In this document: one piece after another, positions 18,324 to 28,887 of the stretch
How the letters are laid out: each line of letters starts with the position of its first letter
Position numbering within the stretch: position 1 is the first letter of the stretch
Source of the DNA: Blastococcus xanthinilyticus
Lineage (GTDB): Bacteria; Actinomycetota; Actinomycetes; Mycobacteriales; Geodermatophilaceae
Direction of reading: 5' to 3'
Assembly (NCBI RefSeq): GCF_008124835.1
Contig: NZ_VNHW01000006.1
Location: 124,001 to 188,000 of the forward strand
DNA: 64,000 nucleotides
Made by a program: the position numbers and the translations under genes
Notes under the pieces: model-generated
Database searches by the model: none
What the model was told of the DNA's origin: nothing
What the model saw: the letters and a program-made list of their open reading frames with translations, nothing else

Positions 18324-19696
18324 CGGTTGCTCCGGGACAGCAGGCTGCGAGCCTCCCCGGCCGTGATGACGCTGCCGGTCACCAGCACGCCGGAACCACC
18401 GAGCGCGTCGTCCGGGCCGGCCTCTGCCAGCTCGATGGCCTCGGTGATCGCCTCCGGGAGCCGTGGCGAGACGCTGACCCGGTCGGCGCCGAAGACCTCG
18501 ACCGCCAGCGCGCCCAGCTCGTCGGCCGGGAGCGCGCGGGACGAGCTGTTCTGGGTGACGACCAGCTCGGCGCAGATGCCTTCCAGCACCTCCAGCATCC
18601 CGGTGACGTCCTTGCCGTGGACGGCGCCGACGACGCCGACCAGCCGGGTGAAGTCGAACGACTCGCGGATCGCCGCCACCGTCGCCTCCATGCCGGCCGG
18701 GTTGTGCGCGGCGTCGACGAGGACGGCGGGGCTGGTGCGCACCCGCTCCAGGCGGCCCGGCGAGCGGACGGCTGCGAACGCCGCGCGGACGGTCTCCTGC
18801 TCGATCGGGCCGGTGGCGGCCCCGGCGCCGAGGAACGCCTCGACCGCGGCCAGCGCCGTCGCCGCGTTCTGCGCCTGGTGCGCCCCGAACAGCGGCAGGA
18901 AGACCTCCTCGTACTCCCCGCCGAGCCCCTGCAGCCGCACCTGCTGCCCGCCGACGGCGACCCGCCGCTCGAGCACGCCGAACTCGGTGCCCTCGCGGGC
19001 GACGACGGCCTCGGCCTCGACCGCCCGGCGGACCAGGGCGTCCAGCGCCGTCGGCTGTTGGTGGGCCAGCACGGCGATCGCGTCGGCTTTGATGATCCCG
19101 GCCTTCTCCCCCGCGATCGTGCCGACGTCGGGCCCGAGGTACTCGGCGTGGTCCATCGCGACCGGCGTGACGACGGCGACCCGCGCGTCCGCCACGTTGG
19201 TGGCGTCCCACCGGCCACCCATGCCCACTTCGATGACCGCGACGTCGACCGGGGCGTCGGCGAACAGCGCGTAGGCCATGCCGACCGTCACCTCGAAGAA
19301 GCTCATCGGGATCTCGCCGGCGGCGTCGACCATCTGGATGTAGGGCGCGATGTCGTCGTAGGTCTCGACGAAGCGCTCGGCGCTCACCGGCTCGCCGTCG
19401 AGCACGATCCGCTCACGGATGGTCTGCAGGTGCGGGCTGGTGAAGCGGCCCACCCGGAGGCCGAAGCCGCGCAGCAGCTCGTCGATCATCCGCGCCGTCG
19501 TCGTCTTGCCGTTGGTGCCGGCGACCTGGATGACCGGCATCGCCCGGTGCGGCGAGCCGAGCAGGTCGACCAGCGCGCTGATGCGGGTGAGCGAGGGCTC
19601 CAGCCGGCTCTCCGGCCACCGGGCCAGCAGCTCGTTCTCGACCCGGGCCATGTCACCGGTGCTGCCGTTGCTCATCCTGCTCAGGATGCCAGCCAT
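18320..19696 (-). CDS. folC: Folylpolyglutamate synthase / dihydrofolate synthase
   Basis: Mur-ligase-type ATP enzyme that adds glutamate to dihydropteroate and to folates. The 458 residues have the P-loop [13 protein letters not shown] (about residues 59-71), GRFTSPHL, the Mg/ATP segment [12 protein letters not shown] and the C-terminal [15 protein letters not shown] 19696 is used; ATG 19675 with AGCAGG just ahead is a possible alternative start. It is divergent from valS (99 bp between the two), whereas in Mycobacterium valS and folC are co-directional. Confidence 0.94.
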   Translation of the reverse strand: MAGILSRMSNGSTGDMARVENELLARWPESRLEPSLTRISALVDLLGSPHRAMPVIQVAGTNGKTTTARMIDELLRGFGLRVGRFTSPHLQTIRERIVLDGEPVSAERFVETYDDIAPYIQMVDAAGEIPMSFFEVTVGMAYALFADAPVDVAVIEVGMGGRWDATNVADARVAVVTPVAMDHAEYLGPDVGTIAGEKAGIIKADAIAVLAHQQPTALDALVRRAVEAEAVVAREGTEFGVLERRVAVGGQQVRLQGLGGEYEEVFLPLFGAHQAQNAATALAAVEAFLGAGAATGPIEQETVRAAFAAVRSPGRLERVRTSPAVLVDAAHNPAGMEATVAAIRESFDFTRLVGVVGAVHGKDVTGMLEVLEGICAELVVTQNSSSRALPADELGALAVEVFGADRVSVSPRLPEAITEAIELAEAGPDDALGGSGVLVTGSVITAGEARSLLSRSNR

Positions 19697-19795
19697 GGCA
19701 CGGGGCCGGCTCCGCGCCCCGGTCCGCTCCTCCCCCGTTCCTCCTCCGATGCTCCCGGGGCTGTCGCCGACCGGTCACTCCCTACGATGAGGGGC

Positions 19796-22390
19796 ATGAC
19801 CACCGACATTCGCACCCCGGACGCCACGGCCCCGGGAGCTGGCGGTGGCGTACCCGAGAAGCCGACGATCGACGGCCTCGAGGAGAAGTGGGTCGCCCGC
19901 TGGGCGGCCGAGGACACCTACGGCTTCGACCGCGACGCCGCGCTGCAGGCGCCCCGGGAGCGGATCTACTCGATCGACACCCCGCCGCCGACCGCGAGCG
20001 GCTCGCTGCACGTGGGGCACGTCTTCAGCTACACCCACACCGACATCGTCGCCCGCTACCAGCGGATGCTCGGCAAGCACGTCTACTACCCGATGGGCTG
20101 GGACGACAACGGCCTGCCGACCGAGCGCCGCGTGCAGAACTACTACGGCGTCCGCTGCGACCCGGCGCTGCCCTACGACCCGTCGTTCGAGCCGCCGGCC
20201 AAGCCGGAGAAGAACCAGCTGCCGATCTCCCGGCGCAACTTCGTCGAGCTGTGCATGCAGCTGACGGAGGAGGACGAGGCCGAGTACGAGAAGCTCTGGC
20301 GCCGCGTCGGGCTCTCGGTCAACTTCGCCAACGTCTACCGGACGATCTCCGAGACCTCGCGGGCGACGGCGCAGCGGATGTTCCTGCGCAACCTGGCCCG
20401 CGGCGAGGCCTACGCGCAGGAGGCGCCGACCCTCTGGGACGTCACCTTCCGCACCGCCGTCGCCCAGGCCGAGCTGGAGGACCGGGAGCGGCCCGGCGCC
20501 TACCACCGGATCTCCTTCTCCTCCCCCGAGGGCCCGGTGTTCATCGAGACCACCCGGCCGGAGTTGCTGCCGGCCTGCGTCGCGCTGGTCGCCCACCCCG
20601 ACGACGACCGGTACGAGCCGCTGTTCGGCACGACGGTGCGGACGCCGCTGTTCGACGTCGAGGTGCCGGTGGTCGCGCACCGCCTGGCCGAGCCGGACAA
20701 GGGCTCGGGCATCGCGATGATCTGCACCTTCGGCGACCTCAACGACGTCACCTGGTGGCGCGAGCTGCAGCTGCCCACCCGGGCGATCGTCGGCTGGGAC
20801 GGCCGGATCCTCGCCGACCCGCCGCCCGGCGTGCCCGCGCAGCCCTACGACGAACTGGCCGGCAAGACGATGTTCAGCGCCCAGCAGCGGATCGTGGAGT
20901 TGCTGCGCGAGTCCGGCGACCTCGACGGCGAGCCGAAGCAGATCACCCACCCGGTGAAGTTCTTCGAGAAGGGCGAGCGCCCGCTGGAGATCGTCACCAC
21001 GCGGCAGTGGTACGTCCGCAACGGTGGCCGGGACGCCGACCTGCGCGAGGCGCTCGTCGCCCGCGGCAAGGAGATCCAGTGGGTGCCCGAGCACATGCGG
21101 CACCGCTACGACAACTGGGTCGAGGGCCTCAACGGCGACTGGCTGATCAGCCGGCAGCGGTTCTTCGGCGTCCCGTTCCCGGTCTGGTACCGGCTGGACG
21201 CCTCCGGTGAGCCGGTCCACGACGAGCCGATCCTCGCCGACGAGGCGTCCCTGCCGGTCGACCCGTCCTCCGACGTGCCGCCGGGCTTCGACGAGTCGCA
21301 GCGCGGCAAGCCGGGCGGCTTCATCGCCGATCCCGACGTGATGGACACCTGGGCGACGTCGTCGCTGTCGCCGCAGGTGGCCTCGGGGTGGGACACCGAC
21401 CCGGAGCTGTTCGCCGCGGTCTTCCCGATGGACCAGCGGCCACAGGCGCACGACATCATCCGCACCTGGCTGTTCTCCACCGTCGTCCGCGCGCACTTCG
21501 AGCACGGCACGGTGCCCTGGACGCACGCCACCATCTCCGGCTTCGTGGTCGACCCCGACCGCAAGAAGATGTCGAAGTCCAAGGGCAACGCGACCACGCC
21601 GATCGACGTGCTGGAGCGCTACGGCACCGACGCGGTGCGCTGGCGCGCGGCCGGTGCCCGGCCGGGCGCCGACTCGCCGTTCGACGAGGCGCAGATGAAG
21701 GTCGGCCGCCGGCTGGCCATGAAGATCCTCAACGTGGGCAAGTTCGTGCTCGGGCTGGGCGCCGGGGACGTGGAGCTCGAGTCGGCCGCCGAGCGGATCA
21801 CCGAGCCGATCGACCGGGCGCTGCTCACCGCGCTGGCCGCCGTCGTGGACGAGGCGACCGCGGCGATGGACGCCTACAACTACACCCGCGCGCTCGAGGT
21901 CACCGAGACGTTCTTCTGGTCGTTCTGCGACGACTACGTGGAGCTGGTGAAGTCCCGCGCCTACCGGTCCGACGACGCCGCCGCCTCCGCGCAGGCGGCG
22001 CTGGCGCTCGCGCTGTCGGTGCAGCTGCGGCTGTTCGCCCCGGTGCTGCCCTTCGTGACCGAGGAGGTCTGGTCGTGGTGGCAGACGGGCTCGGTGCACC
22101 GCGCGCCGTGGCCGGCCGCCACGGAGCTCCCGGCCGACGGAGACCCGGCCGTGGTGACGGTGGCCGCGGCGGCGCTGGCCGCGGTGCGCAAGGCGAAGTC
22201 CGACGCCAAGCAGTCGATGCGCGCCGACGTCGAGTCCGCGACCGTCACCGCCAGCCCCGACCAGGTGCCCCTGGTGGAGGCCATCCAGCCGGACCTGATC
22301 GACGCCGGCCGGATCCAGACGCTGATGGTGCGCCCGGGCGAGGGCCCGCTCACCGTCGACGTGGTGCTGGCCCCGACGCCGGAGGGCTGA
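19796..22390 (+). CDS. valS: Valyl-tRNA synthetase
   Basis: Class I synthetase charging tRNA-Val, 864 residues. HIGH motif variant [16 protein letters not shown] (about residues 59-74) and KMSKS motif KKMSKSKGN (about residue 587) are both present, with the CP1 editing domain between them and the anticodon-binding domain after residue 670. The [20 protein letters not shown] segment marks the actinobacterial subtype, which lacks the long C-terminal coiled coil. The start is ATG 19796. It is transcribed opposite to its conserved neighbours, and its stop lies inside a 17-bp inverted repeat. Confidence 0.95.
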   Translation: MTTDIRTPDATAPGAGGGVPEKPTIDGLEEKWVARWAAEDTYGFDRDAALQAPRERIYSIDTPPPTASGSLHVGHVFSYTHTDIVARYQRMLGKHVYYPMGWDDNGLPTERRVQNYYGVRCDPALPYDPSFEPPAKPEKNQLPISRRNFVELCMQLTEEDEAEYEKLWRRVGLSVNFANVYRTISETSRATAQRMFLRNLARGEAYAQEAPTLWDVTFRTAVAQAELEDRERPGAYHRISFSSPEGPVFIETTRPELLPACVALVAHPDDDRYEPLFGTTVRTPLFDVEVPVVAHRLAEPDKGSGIAMICTFGDLNDVTWWRELQLPTRAIVGWDGRILADPPPGVPAQPYDELAGKTMFSAQQRIVELLRESGDLDGEPKQITHPVKFFEKGERPLEIVTTRQWYVRNGGRDADLREALVARGKEIQWVPEHMRHRYDNWVEGLNGDWLISRQRFFGVPFPVWYRLDASGEPVHDEPILADEASLPVDPSSDVPPGFDESQRGKPGGFIADPDVMDTWATSSLSPQVASGWDTDPELFAAVFPMDQRPQAHDIIRTWLFSTVVRAHFEHGTVPWTHATISGFVVDPDRKKMSKSKGNATTPIDVLERYGTDAVRWRAAGARPGADSPFDEAQMKVGRRLAMKILNVGKFVLGLGAGDVELESAAERITEPIDRALLTALAAVVDEATAAMDAYNYTRALEVTETFFWSFCDDYVELVKSRAYRSDDAAASAQAALALALSVQLRLFAPVLPFVTEEVWSWWQTGSVHRAPWPAATELPADGDPAVVTVAAAALAAVRKAKSDAKQSMRADVESATVTASPDQVPLVEAIQPDLIDAGRIQTLMVRPGEGPLTVDVVLAPTPEG

Positions 22391-22438
22391 CCGGGTGAGG
22401 GCGTGTTCCCGATCGAGAGCGCGCCCTCACCCGGTCAG
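22387..22438. terminator. Inverted repeat covering the stop codons of two convergent genes
   Basis: CTGACCGGGTGAGGGCG (22387-22403) pairs with its exact complement at 22422-22438, with an 18-nt loop. The left arm contains the valS TGA, and the right arm contains the TGA of the DUF1697 gene. A bidirectional terminator embedded in both coding ends. Confidence 0.85.
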
Positions 22439-22962
22439 CGGGTGAGCTCCGCCAGCTTCCGGACCGTGTTCCAGTTCCGGTTGGTGCCGACGCCCAGCAG
22501 CTGGGTCCAGGCGCGCTCGGTCCTGCGGTCGCTCTGCAGGCCGTCGGGCAGCCAGATGTAGACCTCGCGGCCGCGCGGCACGTACTCCCAGCCGTCAGCA
22601 GGCGGGAGTGCCGCCACGCGCTCGGGGTCCAGCGGCTCGGCGTAGAAGGTGACCGAGTAGCGCGCCGGGTTGGTCGCGACGTGACCGAGCGGATCGGCGG
22701 CCACCACGTCGGCCAGCTCGTCCGCCGTCCGCACCACGACGGGGACGTCGATGGCGAACTCGTCGTCGATCGCCCTGGTGAGCTCGGCGGCGAGCTCCGC
22801 CTCCGGGAGCAGGCTGTCGAGCAGGACGTTGCCGCTGCCGAGGTGGGTGCGGACGGCGCCGAAGCCGCGAGCGGTGAGCGCCTCGCGCAGCCGGGGCATC
22901 GGCACCCGCCGGGTGGCACCCAGGTTGATCGCCCGGAGCAGCGCGACGTACCGCGTGGTCAT
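22435..22962 (-). CDS. DUF1697 family protein
   Basis: A 175-residue cytoplasmic protein of the DUF1697 family. ATG 22962 gives the family N-terminus TTRYVALLRAINLGATRRVP, then THLGSGNVLLDS and the C-terminal TNRNWNTVRKLAELT. No catalytic function is established. It is convergent with valS and shares the terminator repeat with it. No obvious ribosome-binding site precedes the start. Confidence 0.85.
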   Translation of the reverse strand: MTTRYVALLRAINLGATRRVPMPRLREALTARGFGAVRTHLGSGNVLLDSLLPEAELAAELTRAIDDEFAIDVPVVVRTADELADVVAADPLGHVATNPARYSVTFYAEPLDPERVAALPPADGWEYVPRGREVYIWLPDGLQSDRRTERAWTQLLGVGTNRNWNTVRKLAELTR

Positions 22963-23109
22963 GGCCGGCACGCTAGCCCGCCCGCCGGATCGCGGCATTG
23001 AACCAGTGGAGCCCGATAGCGCAGTCATTTCGAAGCCGAGTGGTTCATTGCTCGCCTCGTCCACAGGGCCTCTGCGGCGGCGCCCACGGTTCGACCAGCA
23101 TCTCCGGTC

Positions 23110-24033
23110 ATGCGCGACCTCGCCCAGCTCTTGCCGCATGGCGTCACCACACGCATCGAGCTGACTCTCGCCACCAGCAGCAGCTCGGTTGCGCGGTGGA
23201 CCGCCGCCGGTGACCTCGTCCACGTGCACCCGGGCGTGGTCATGCTCCCGGGGGCGGTCGACGACCCCCTGGCTCGGGCCCGCGGCGCCGCACTATGGGC
23301 GAAGGGCCCGTTGAGCCACCTGTCGGCCCTGGCGTTGTGGGACGCCACGCCGTCGTGGACCCCGCAGCTGCACGTCACCGTGCCGGCCGACCGGTACCCC
23401 CGCCGGACCGGGGGCGTGGTGGTTCACCGAACGACGCTACCGCTCCCCACGACCCGCATCCGGGGCATCCCGGTCACCGCCCTCCCCCGCAGCCTGGTCG
23501 ACTCGTGGGACTGGGCCCACCGCACGCGACGAGGGCAGCACCCGCCCGGAGCGCGGGCCGCGGCCCGTCAGGCGGTCATCGAGACCGTGCGGTCGAGGCG
23601 GCTCACCGTTCCCACGCTTCGGCTGGAGGCCGACGCCTGCAGGAAGCACGCCGGACGGGCAGACCTCTTCCGACTGCTCGACCTGGTCGAGAGCGGGTGC
23701 GAGAGCGAGCTGGAGATCTGGGGCGTGACCGCCGTCCTCCCGGGACCGCCTCGGGTTCCCGCGCCCTCCCTGCAGCACGCCGTCCGCCTGGGCAACGGGC
23801 GGTGGGTTCGGCTGGACGCCGCCTGGCCTCCTGCTCGTGTGGCGGTCGAGCTCGACGGCGCCGCGTTCCACGGCAGCCGGGAGGCACGCGAGCGCGATCT
23901 GCGGCGGGACACTGCCCTGGCCGCACTCGGCTGGGTGGTGCTGCGGTTCAGCTATGCGCGCCTCATGAGCGATCCCCTGGGCTGCCGGCGGGAGATCGAA
24001 GCCGTGATCCTCGGCCGGATGGCGAGCCGCTGA
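23110..24033 (+). CDS. AbiEi/DUF559-like protein with C-terminal nuclease-like domain
   Basis: A 307-residue protein of a type common in many copies in actinobacterial genomes. The N-terminal half resembles AbiEi-type winged-helix/antitoxin proteins (DLVHVHPGVVMLPGAV, LSHLSALALWDATP, GIPVTALPRSLVDSW). The C-terminal part is a DUF559/Vsr-like endonuclease fold (VRLDAAWPPARVAVELDG, then AFHGSREARERDLRRD and GWVVLRFSYARLM). In this family the Asp and ELDG act as metal ligands. Neither an AbiEii toxin partner nor another defence gene is adjacent, so it is an orphan and a defence role is only a possibility. Confidence 0.75.
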   Translation: MRDLAQLLPHGVTTRIELTLATSSSSVARWTAAGDLVHVHPGVVMLPGAVDDPLARARGAALWAKGPLSHLSALALWDATPSWTPQLHVTVPADRYPRRTGGVVVHRTTLPLPTTRIRGIPVTALPRSLVDSWDWAHRTRRGQHPPGARAAARQAVIETVRSRRLTVPTLRLEADACRKHAGRADLFRLLDLVESGCESELEIWGVTAVLPGPPRVPAPSLQHAVRLGNGRWVRLDAAWPPARVAVELDGAAFHGSREARERDLRRDTALAALGWVVLRFSYARLMSDPLGCRREIEAVILGRMASR

Positions 24034-24078
24034 ACCAGAGAGGCCCAGAACCGCGCGGGTTCTGGGCCTCTCTGGTTC
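24032..24078. terminator. 21-bp perfect inverted repeat between convergent genes
   Basis: The arm 24032-24052 (GAACCAGAGAGGCCCAGAAC plus one C) and its exact complement at 24058-24078 flank the loop GCGCG. Its first two bases belong to the stop of the upstream gene, and clpX ends 11 bp further on. Bidirectional terminator. Confidence 0.9.
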
Positions 24079-24088
24079 TAGCTGCTGC

Positions 24089-25363
24089 TTAGGCGGACTT
24101 CTCGCGGGGGGCGCGGGAGGGCTTGCGCGGCACGATCGTCGGGTTGACGTGCTCCAGCACGACCTCCTTGGTGACGACGACGGAGGCGACGTCCTCACGG
24201 CTGGGGATGTCGTACATGACCGACTGGAGCACCTCCTCCATGATCGCGCGGAGCCCGCGGGCGCCGGTGCCGCGGAGGATCGCCTGGTCGGCGACGGCCT
24301 CGAGCGCGTCGTCGGTGAACTCCAGCTCCACGCCGTCGAGCTCGAACAGCTTCCGGTACTGGCGCACCAGGGCGTTCTTCGGCTGGGTCAGGATGTTGAT
24401 CAGCGCCTGGCGGTCCAGCTTGCGCACGCTGGTGATGACCGGGAGCCGGCCGATGAACTCCGGGATCATCCCGAACTTCAGCAGGTCCTCGGGCATGACC
24501 TCGGCGAACGCGTTGGCGTCCTCGATCTCCTGCTTCCCGCGGATCTCGCCGGCGAAGCCGATGCCCTGCTTGCCGGCGCGGGCCTCGATGACCTGCTCCA
24601 GGCCGGCGAAGGCACCGCCCACGATGAACAGCACGTTCGTCGTGTCGATCTGGATGAACTCCTGGTGCGGGTGCTTGCGGCCGCCCTGCGGAGGCACCGA
24701 CGCCGTCGTCCCCTCGAGGATCTTCAGCAGCGCCTGCTGCACGCCCTCGCCGGAGACGTCGCGGGTGATCGACGGGTTCTCGCTCTTGCGGGCGATCTTG
24801 TCGACCTCGTCGATGTAGATGATGCCGGTCTCGGCGCGCTTCACGTCGTAGTCGGCGGCCTGGATCAGCTTGAGGAGGATGTTCTCGACGTCCTCACCCA
24901 CGTAGCCGGCCTCGGTGAGCGCCGTGGCGTCGGCGATGGCGAACGGCACGTTGAGCATCCGGGCCAGGGTCTGCGCCAGGTGCGTCTTGCCGCAGCCGGT
25001 GGGGCCGATCAGCAGGATGTTGGACTTGGCCAGCTCGACGGCGTCCTCGCGGGAGGCGCGGTCACCGCCGGCCTGGATCCGCTTGTAGTGGTTGTAGACC
25101 GCGACCGAGAGGGTCCGCTTGGCCTTGTCCTGGCCGATGACGTACTGGTCGAGGAAGTCGTGGATCTCCTTGGGCTTCGGCAGCTCGTCGAACTTCAGGT
25201 CCGACGACTCCGAGAGCTCCTCCTCGATGATCTCGTTGCAGAGATCGATGCACTCGTCGCAGATGTAGACCCCGGGGCCAGCGATGAGCTTCTTGACCTG
25301 CTTCTGGCTCTTGCCGCAGAACGAGCACTTGAGCAGATCACCGCTCTCACCGATTCGTGCCAC
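24089..25363 (-). CDS. clpX: ClpX ATPase subunit of Clp protease
   Basis: AAA+ unfoldase that feeds substrates to the ClpP1P2 peptidase. GTG 25363 is chosen: it follows GGAGGT by 6 nt and gives the usual N-terminus [20 protein letters not shown]. The 424 residues contain the C4 zinc-binding domain (CSFCGKS and CDECIDLC), Walker A GPTGCGKT, Walker [11 protein letters not shown] and the sensor-2 segment GTGARGLRA. It is separated from clpP2 by 297 bp with a terminator-like hairpin, so it probably has its own promoter. Confidence 0.96.
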   Translation of the reverse strand: MARIGESGDLLKCSFCGKSQKQVKKLIAGPGVYICDECIDLCNEIIEEELSESSDLKFDELPKPKEIHDFLDQYVIGQDKAKRTLSVAVYNHYKRIQAGGDRASREDAVELAKSNILLIGPTGCGKTHLAQTLARMLNVPFAIADATALTEAGYVGEDVENILLKLIQAADYDVKRAETGIIYIDEVDKIARKSENPSITRDVSGEGVQQALLKILEGTTASVPPQGGRKHPHQEFIQIDTTNVLFIVGGAFAGLEQVIEARAGKQGIGFAGEIRGKQEIEDANAFAEVMPEDLLKFGMIPEFIGRLPVITSVRKLDRQALINILTQPKNALVRQYRKLFELDGVELEFTDDALEAVADQAILRGTGARGLRAIMEEVLQSVMYDIPSREDVASVVVTKEVVLEHVNPTIVPRKPSRAPREKSA

Positions 25364-25610
25364 CTGCTGACCTCCACCTCGACAGTCGCCGGTCCTGGTG
25401 TCAGGTACCCGCGGGTTGGACTTGTCTTGCGTGCTACCCCGTGCATTCGACCTCGCCGACAGGCTGTCCCGCGAGGCTCCCTCCCGGCGCTTCCGGCCGG
25501 GGATCGGGTGTTCGCCGAACGTACCTGCCGCCGTGGACGGGGTCGGGCAATGACTCACCCGGTTCCGCCCCGGCCGTCCCACTCGTTCCGCCGTGCTCTC
25601 AGACCCCCGA

Positions 25611-25655
25611 CGGTACGGGCCGAACACGCGTCACGCGCGTCTCCGGCCCGTACCG
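25611..25655. terminator. Hairpin after clpP2
   Basis: CGGTACGGGCCG (25611-25622) pairs with CGGCCCGTACCG (25644-25655). The loop can form an extra ACGCG/CGCGT stem. It lies just downstream of the clpP2 stop on the minus strand. The rest of the 25364-25660 gap holds the clpX leader and no gene that I can support. Confidence 0.7.
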
Positions 25656-25660
25656 ATCGG

Positions 25661-26287
25661 TCAGGACTGGAGGGCGTTGAGCTTGCGGCTCTGGATCACC
25701 TGGTCGACGATCCCGTACTCCTTGGCCTGGGTGGCCGTCAGGATCTTGTCGCGGTCGATGTCGGTGCGGACCTGCTCCTGGCTCCGGCCGGTGTGCCGGG
25801 CCAGGATCTCCTCCATCTGCACCCGCACCCGCTCGATCTCGGCGGCGTGGATCTCCAGGTCGGTGACCTGGCCACCGGCCTCGCCCGAGGGCTGGTGGAT
25901 GAGCACGCGGGAGTACGGCAGCGCCAGGCGCTTGCCCGGCGTCCCGGCCGCGAGCAGCACGGCGGCGGCCGAGGCGGCCTGGCCCATGACCACGGTCTGG
26001 ATGTCGGGCCGGACGAACATCATCGTGTCGTAGATGGCCATCAGCGAGGTGAACGAGCCACCGGGCGAGTTGATGTAGATGGTGATGTCGCGGTCCGGGT
26101 CGGCCGACTCGAGCGTGATGAGCTGGGCCATCACGTCGTTCGCCGACGCGTCGTCGATCTGCACCCCGAGGAAGATGATCCGTTCCTCGAAGAGCTTGTT
26201 GTAGGGGTTGGACTCCTTCATGCCGTAGCTCGTGCGCTCCACGAAGGAGGGCAGGATGTAGCGGCTGGAGGGCATCTCGAAGCTCAT
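25661..26287 (-). CDS. clpP2: ClpP2 proteolytic subunit
   Basis: Serine peptidase subunit of the mixed ClpP1P2 tetradecamer of actinobacteria. ATG 26287 is preferred over GTG 26305 because AGGAC lies 8 nt ahead. The 208 residues carry the catalytic Ser in [15 protein letters not shown], His in RVLIHQPSG and Asp near RDKILTATQ, plus NSPGGSFTS of the substrate groove. It follows clpP1 by 20 bp in one operon. Confidence 0.95.
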   Translation of the reverse strand: MSFEMPSSRYILPSFVERTSYGMKESNPYNKLFEERIIFLGVQIDDASANDVMAQLITLESADPDRDITIYINSPGGSFTSLMAIYDTMMFVRPDIQTVVMGQAASAAAVLLAAGTPGKRLALPYSRVLIHQPSGEAGGQVTDLEIHAAEIERVRVQMEEILARHTGRSQEQVRTDIDRDKILTATQAKEYGIVDQVIQSRKLNALQS

Positions 26288-26307
26288 CGTCTGGTGTCCT
26301 CGCACGC

Positions 26308-26946
26308 TCAGTTGTCGGAGACCGGGTTGGCGCTGTCGGTCATGGCCGCCTTGCTCACCACGTGATCGACGAAGCCGTACTCGAGGGCCTCCTGCGCGGT
26401 GAACCAGCGGTCGCGGTCGGAGTCCTCGTTGATCCGCTCGATCGTCTGACCGGTGTGGAACGACTGCAGCTCGTTCAGCTCGCGCTTGGTGCGGCGGAAC
26501 AGGTCGGCCTGGATGGCGATGTCGGCTGCGGTGCCGCCGACGCCGGCGGACGGCTGGTGCATCATGATCCGCGCGTGCGGCAGGGCGTAGCGCTTGCCCT
26601 TGGTGCCCGCCGTCAGCAGGAACTGGCCCATCGACGCGGCCAGGCCCATCCCGTAGGTGGCGACGTCGCAGTCGATGAACTGCATCGTGTCGTAGATGGC
26701 CATGCCGGCGCTGACGGAGCCGCCGGGCGAGTTGATGTACAGGTGGATGTCGCGCTTGGGGTCCTCGGCCGACAGCAGGAGCATCTGCGCGGCGAGCTGG
26801 TTGGCGATGACGTCGTCGACCTGGGTGCCGAGGAAGATGATCCGCTCGCGCAGCAGGCGCTCGTAGACCGAGTCGCCCAGGTTCATCATTCCGCCGGCAC
26901 CGCGCATCATCGGTGCGCTCGCCAGGTTCGGGTCGGTGGTGCTCAC
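26308..26946 (-). CDS. clpP1: ClpP1 proteolytic subunit
   Basis: First ClpP paralogue, 212 residues from GTG 26946, which lies 10 nt after GGAGGT. Catalytic Ser in [16 protein letters not shown], His in [10 protein letters not shown], Asp near [23 protein letters not shown] of the groove is present. It is followed closely by clpP2. Two sites matching the ClgR consensus lie 170-207 bp upstream, so it is probably part of the ClgR protein-quality regulon (inference). Confidence 0.95.
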   Translation of the reverse strand: MSTTDPNLASAPMMRGAGGMMNLGDSVYERLLRERIIFLGTQVDDVIANQLAAQMLLLSAEDPKRDIHLYINSPGGSVSAGMAIYDTMQFIDCDVATYGMGLAASMGQFLLTAGTKGKRYALPHARIMMHQPSAGVGGTAADIAIQADLFRRTKRELNELQSFHTGQTIERINEDSDRDRWFTAQEALEYGFVDHVVSKAAMTDSANPVSDN

Positions 26947-27114
26947 GGGTGCGGTGACCTCCGTTGGACGTCGTGGCAGGTGGATCTCGGTGGTAGGTGG
27001 TCTCGGGTGGTACGGGCCCGGAACGGCCCGCCGGGAGGCGGGCCCCCCGGCGATCGCCTGAGTCCTGTCGACCCTAACCCGCACCTGCGACGGGACAGTC
27101 CCGGTGCGGGCGGT

Positions 27115-27153
27115 GTTCGCCGTCGGCGCAGCGTCTCGTCGCCGAACGCGACG
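27115..27153. promoter_or_regulatory. Two ClgR-like sites upstream of clpP1P2
   Basis: GTTCGC-N5-GCG occurs at 27115-27128, and a perfect dyad CGTCGC-N5-GCGACG at 27137-27153. The published ClgR target of actinobacteria, as I recall it, is GTTCGC-N5-GCG upstream of clpP1P2. The second dyad overlaps the left arm of the tig terminator. Chance CGC/GCG dyads are frequent in this base composition, so the first site carries most weight. Confidence 0.5.
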
Positions 27154-27191
27154 ACGCCGCCCCGCCCGGAGGGGGCGGAACGGCGTCGTCG
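27149..27191. terminator. Terminator of tig
   Basis: CGACGACGCCG (27149-27159) pairs with CGGCGTCGTCG (27181-27191), with a further CCGCCC/GGGCGG inner helix. It lies 21 bp after the tig stop on the minus strand. Confidence 0.75.
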
Positions 27192-27212
27192 GGGTGGTGC
27201 TGGTCGTGCGGG

Positions 27213-28682
27213 TTACGCCTTGGTGACGTCCTCGGTGTCCTCGGTCGCCCCTTCGGCGGCCTCGGTGGCGACGGCCTTGACGCCCAGGTCCTCGTCCGCG
27301 GCCGGCGCGTCCTCGGAGCCGGCGTCCTCGGAGCCGGCGTCCTCGGCGGGGGCCTGGACCGTCTTCGGGCGGAGGGCCTCGAGGTCGACGGTGTTGCCCG
27401 ACTCGTCGGTGATCGTGGTCTGCTCGAGCAGCTGCGCCAGGGTCTTGGTGCGGCGGACGTCGGCGACGAACTCGGCGATGTTGCCGCTCTGCTGGAGCTG
27501 CTGGGCGTACTGCTCCGGGCTCATCCGGTTGCGCTGCGCCTGGGCCACGATCTGCGCCGACAGGTCGTCGTTGTCGACGGTGACCTCACGGGCGTCGGCG
27601 ATCGCGTCGAGGATGAACTGCGTCTTGACGGCTTCCTCGACGGTCTTCTTCTGGTCGGTGTCGTAGGCCTCGCGGCTCTCGATGCCGGACATCTGCAGGA
27701 ACGCGTCCCAGTCCATGCCGGCCTGGAGCAGCTCCCGCTCGAGGGCCTGGCTGCGCCACTCGACCTCGCGCTGGACGAGGTTCTCCGGGATCGGCACCTC
27801 GACGGTCTCGAGCAGGTGCTCGACCAGCTTGTCGCGCGCCTGGGCGCCCTGCTGGATCACCTTCGTGCGGGCCACGCGGGTGCGGACGTCCTCGCGGAGC
27901 TCCTCCAGCGTGTCGAACTCGCTGGCGGTGGAGGCGAAGTCGTCGTCCAGCTCCGGCAGCTCCTTCTCCTTCACCGAGCGGACGGTGACGGTGACGTCGG
28001 CCTGCTCGCCGGCGTTGGGGCCGGACAGCAGCGCGGTCTGGAAGCTCTTGCTCTCGTCGGCGGACAGCCCGCGGACGGCGTCGTCGAGGCCCTCCATGAG
28101 GTTGCCGGAGCCGACCTCGTAGGACATGCCCGTCGTCGAGCCGTCCTCGAGCACCTCGCCGTTCAGCTTGGCCTCGAGGTCGATGGAGACGAAGTCGCCG
28201 TCCTGCGCGGCGCGCTCGACGCCGGTCAGCATGGAGAAGCGCTCACGCATGACCGAGACCTGCTGGTCGATCTCCTCGTCGGTGACCTCGACGTCGTCGA
28301 CGGTCACGGCGAGGTCGTCCAGCCCGGGCAGCTCCAGCTGCGGGGCGACGTCGACCTCGGCGGTGAAGGCGAGGGTGTCGTTGTCGTCGAGGCGGGTGAC
28401 CTCGATCTCGGGCTGGCCGAGCACGCGCACCTGGTTCTCGCGGATGACCTCGGAGTAGACCTCCGGGATCGCGTGCTGCACGACCTGCTCGAGGACGACG
28501 GGGCGGCCGATGCGCTGGTCGAGGACGCGGTTGGGCACCTTGCCGGGGCGGAACCCGGGCACGCGGACCTGCTTGCCCAGCTCCTTGTAGACCTCACCGA
28601 AGGCGTGGTCCAGGTCCCCCCAGGGCACCTCGATCGCCATCCGGACCCGCGTGGGGCCCAGTTCCTCGATGGTGCTCTTCAC
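27213..28682 (-). CDS. tig: Trigger factor, ribosome-bound chaperone
   Basis: Chaperone and peptidyl-prolyl isomerase at the ribosome exit. GTG 28682 ([15 protein letters not shown]) is 10 nt after GAGGAG. The 489 residues include the ribosome-binding signature [17 protein letters not shown] near residue 43, the FKBP-type PPIase domain (about 150-240, [11 protein letters not shown]) and the C-terminal chaperone arms. The acidic tail holds a short tandem repeat ([14 protein letters not shown]), a common actinobacterial extension. It ends at a strong hairpin before clpP1P2. Confidence 0.95.
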   Translation of the reverse strand: MKSTIEELGPTRVRMAIEVPWGDLDHAFGEVYKELGKQVRVPGFRPGKVPNRVLDQRIGRPVVLEQVVQHAIPEVYSEVIRENQVRVLGQPEIEVTRLDDNDTLAFTAEVDVAPQLELPGLDDLAVTVDDVEVTDEEIDQQVSVMRERFSMLTGVERAAQDGDFVSIDLEAKLNGEVLEDGSTTGMSYEVGSGNLMEGLDDAVRGLSADESKSFQTALLSGPNAGEQADVTVTVRSVKEKELPELDDDFASTASEFDTLEELREDVRTRVARTKVIQQGAQARDKLVEHLLETVEVPIPENLVQREVEWRSQALERELLQAGMDWDAFLQMSGIESREAYDTDQKKTVEEAVKTQFILDAIADAREVTVDNDDLSAQIVAQAQRNRMSPEQYAQQLQQSGNIAEFVADVRRTKTLAQLLEQTTITDESGNTVDLEALRPKTVQAPAEDAGSEDAGSEDAPAADEDLGVKAVATEAAEGATEDTEDVTKA

Positions 28683-28813
28683 AGCGGCAGTGCTCCTCGA
28701 TACAGACAGCAGGGGGATCGGGCGCTCCGCAGGCACGCGGACGCCGAACTGCCCACGAGTCTAGAGACGCGTGAGCAGGTTGGGGATGGCGGTGCCGTGA
28801 CACCGGCACGAGC

Positions 28814-28887
28814 TGGTCGGGGTGACGGGATGTGGACCTGCAGCAGGACCTGGTCGGGGTGACGGGATGTGGACCTGCAGCAGGACC
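28814..28887. repeat. Two perfect tandem 37-bp units resembling the tRNA-Pro 3' end
   Basis: Identical units at 28814-28850 and 28851-28887 abut the 3' end of tRNA-Pro (28888 onward). The first 30 bases of each unit match the complement of the tRNA 3' end, including CCA, acceptor strand and T arm, at about 26 of 30 positions (TGGTCGGGGTGAC is identical). These are either nested attachment-site scars or slippage copies of the tRNA end. Confidence 0.85.

Noticed and set aside
23110..24033. Considered as part of an AbiE toxin-antitoxin defence system
   Set aside because: No AbiEii-like nucleotidyltransferase is adjacent on either side; the C-terminal half is DUF559-like instead, so I leave it as an orphan.
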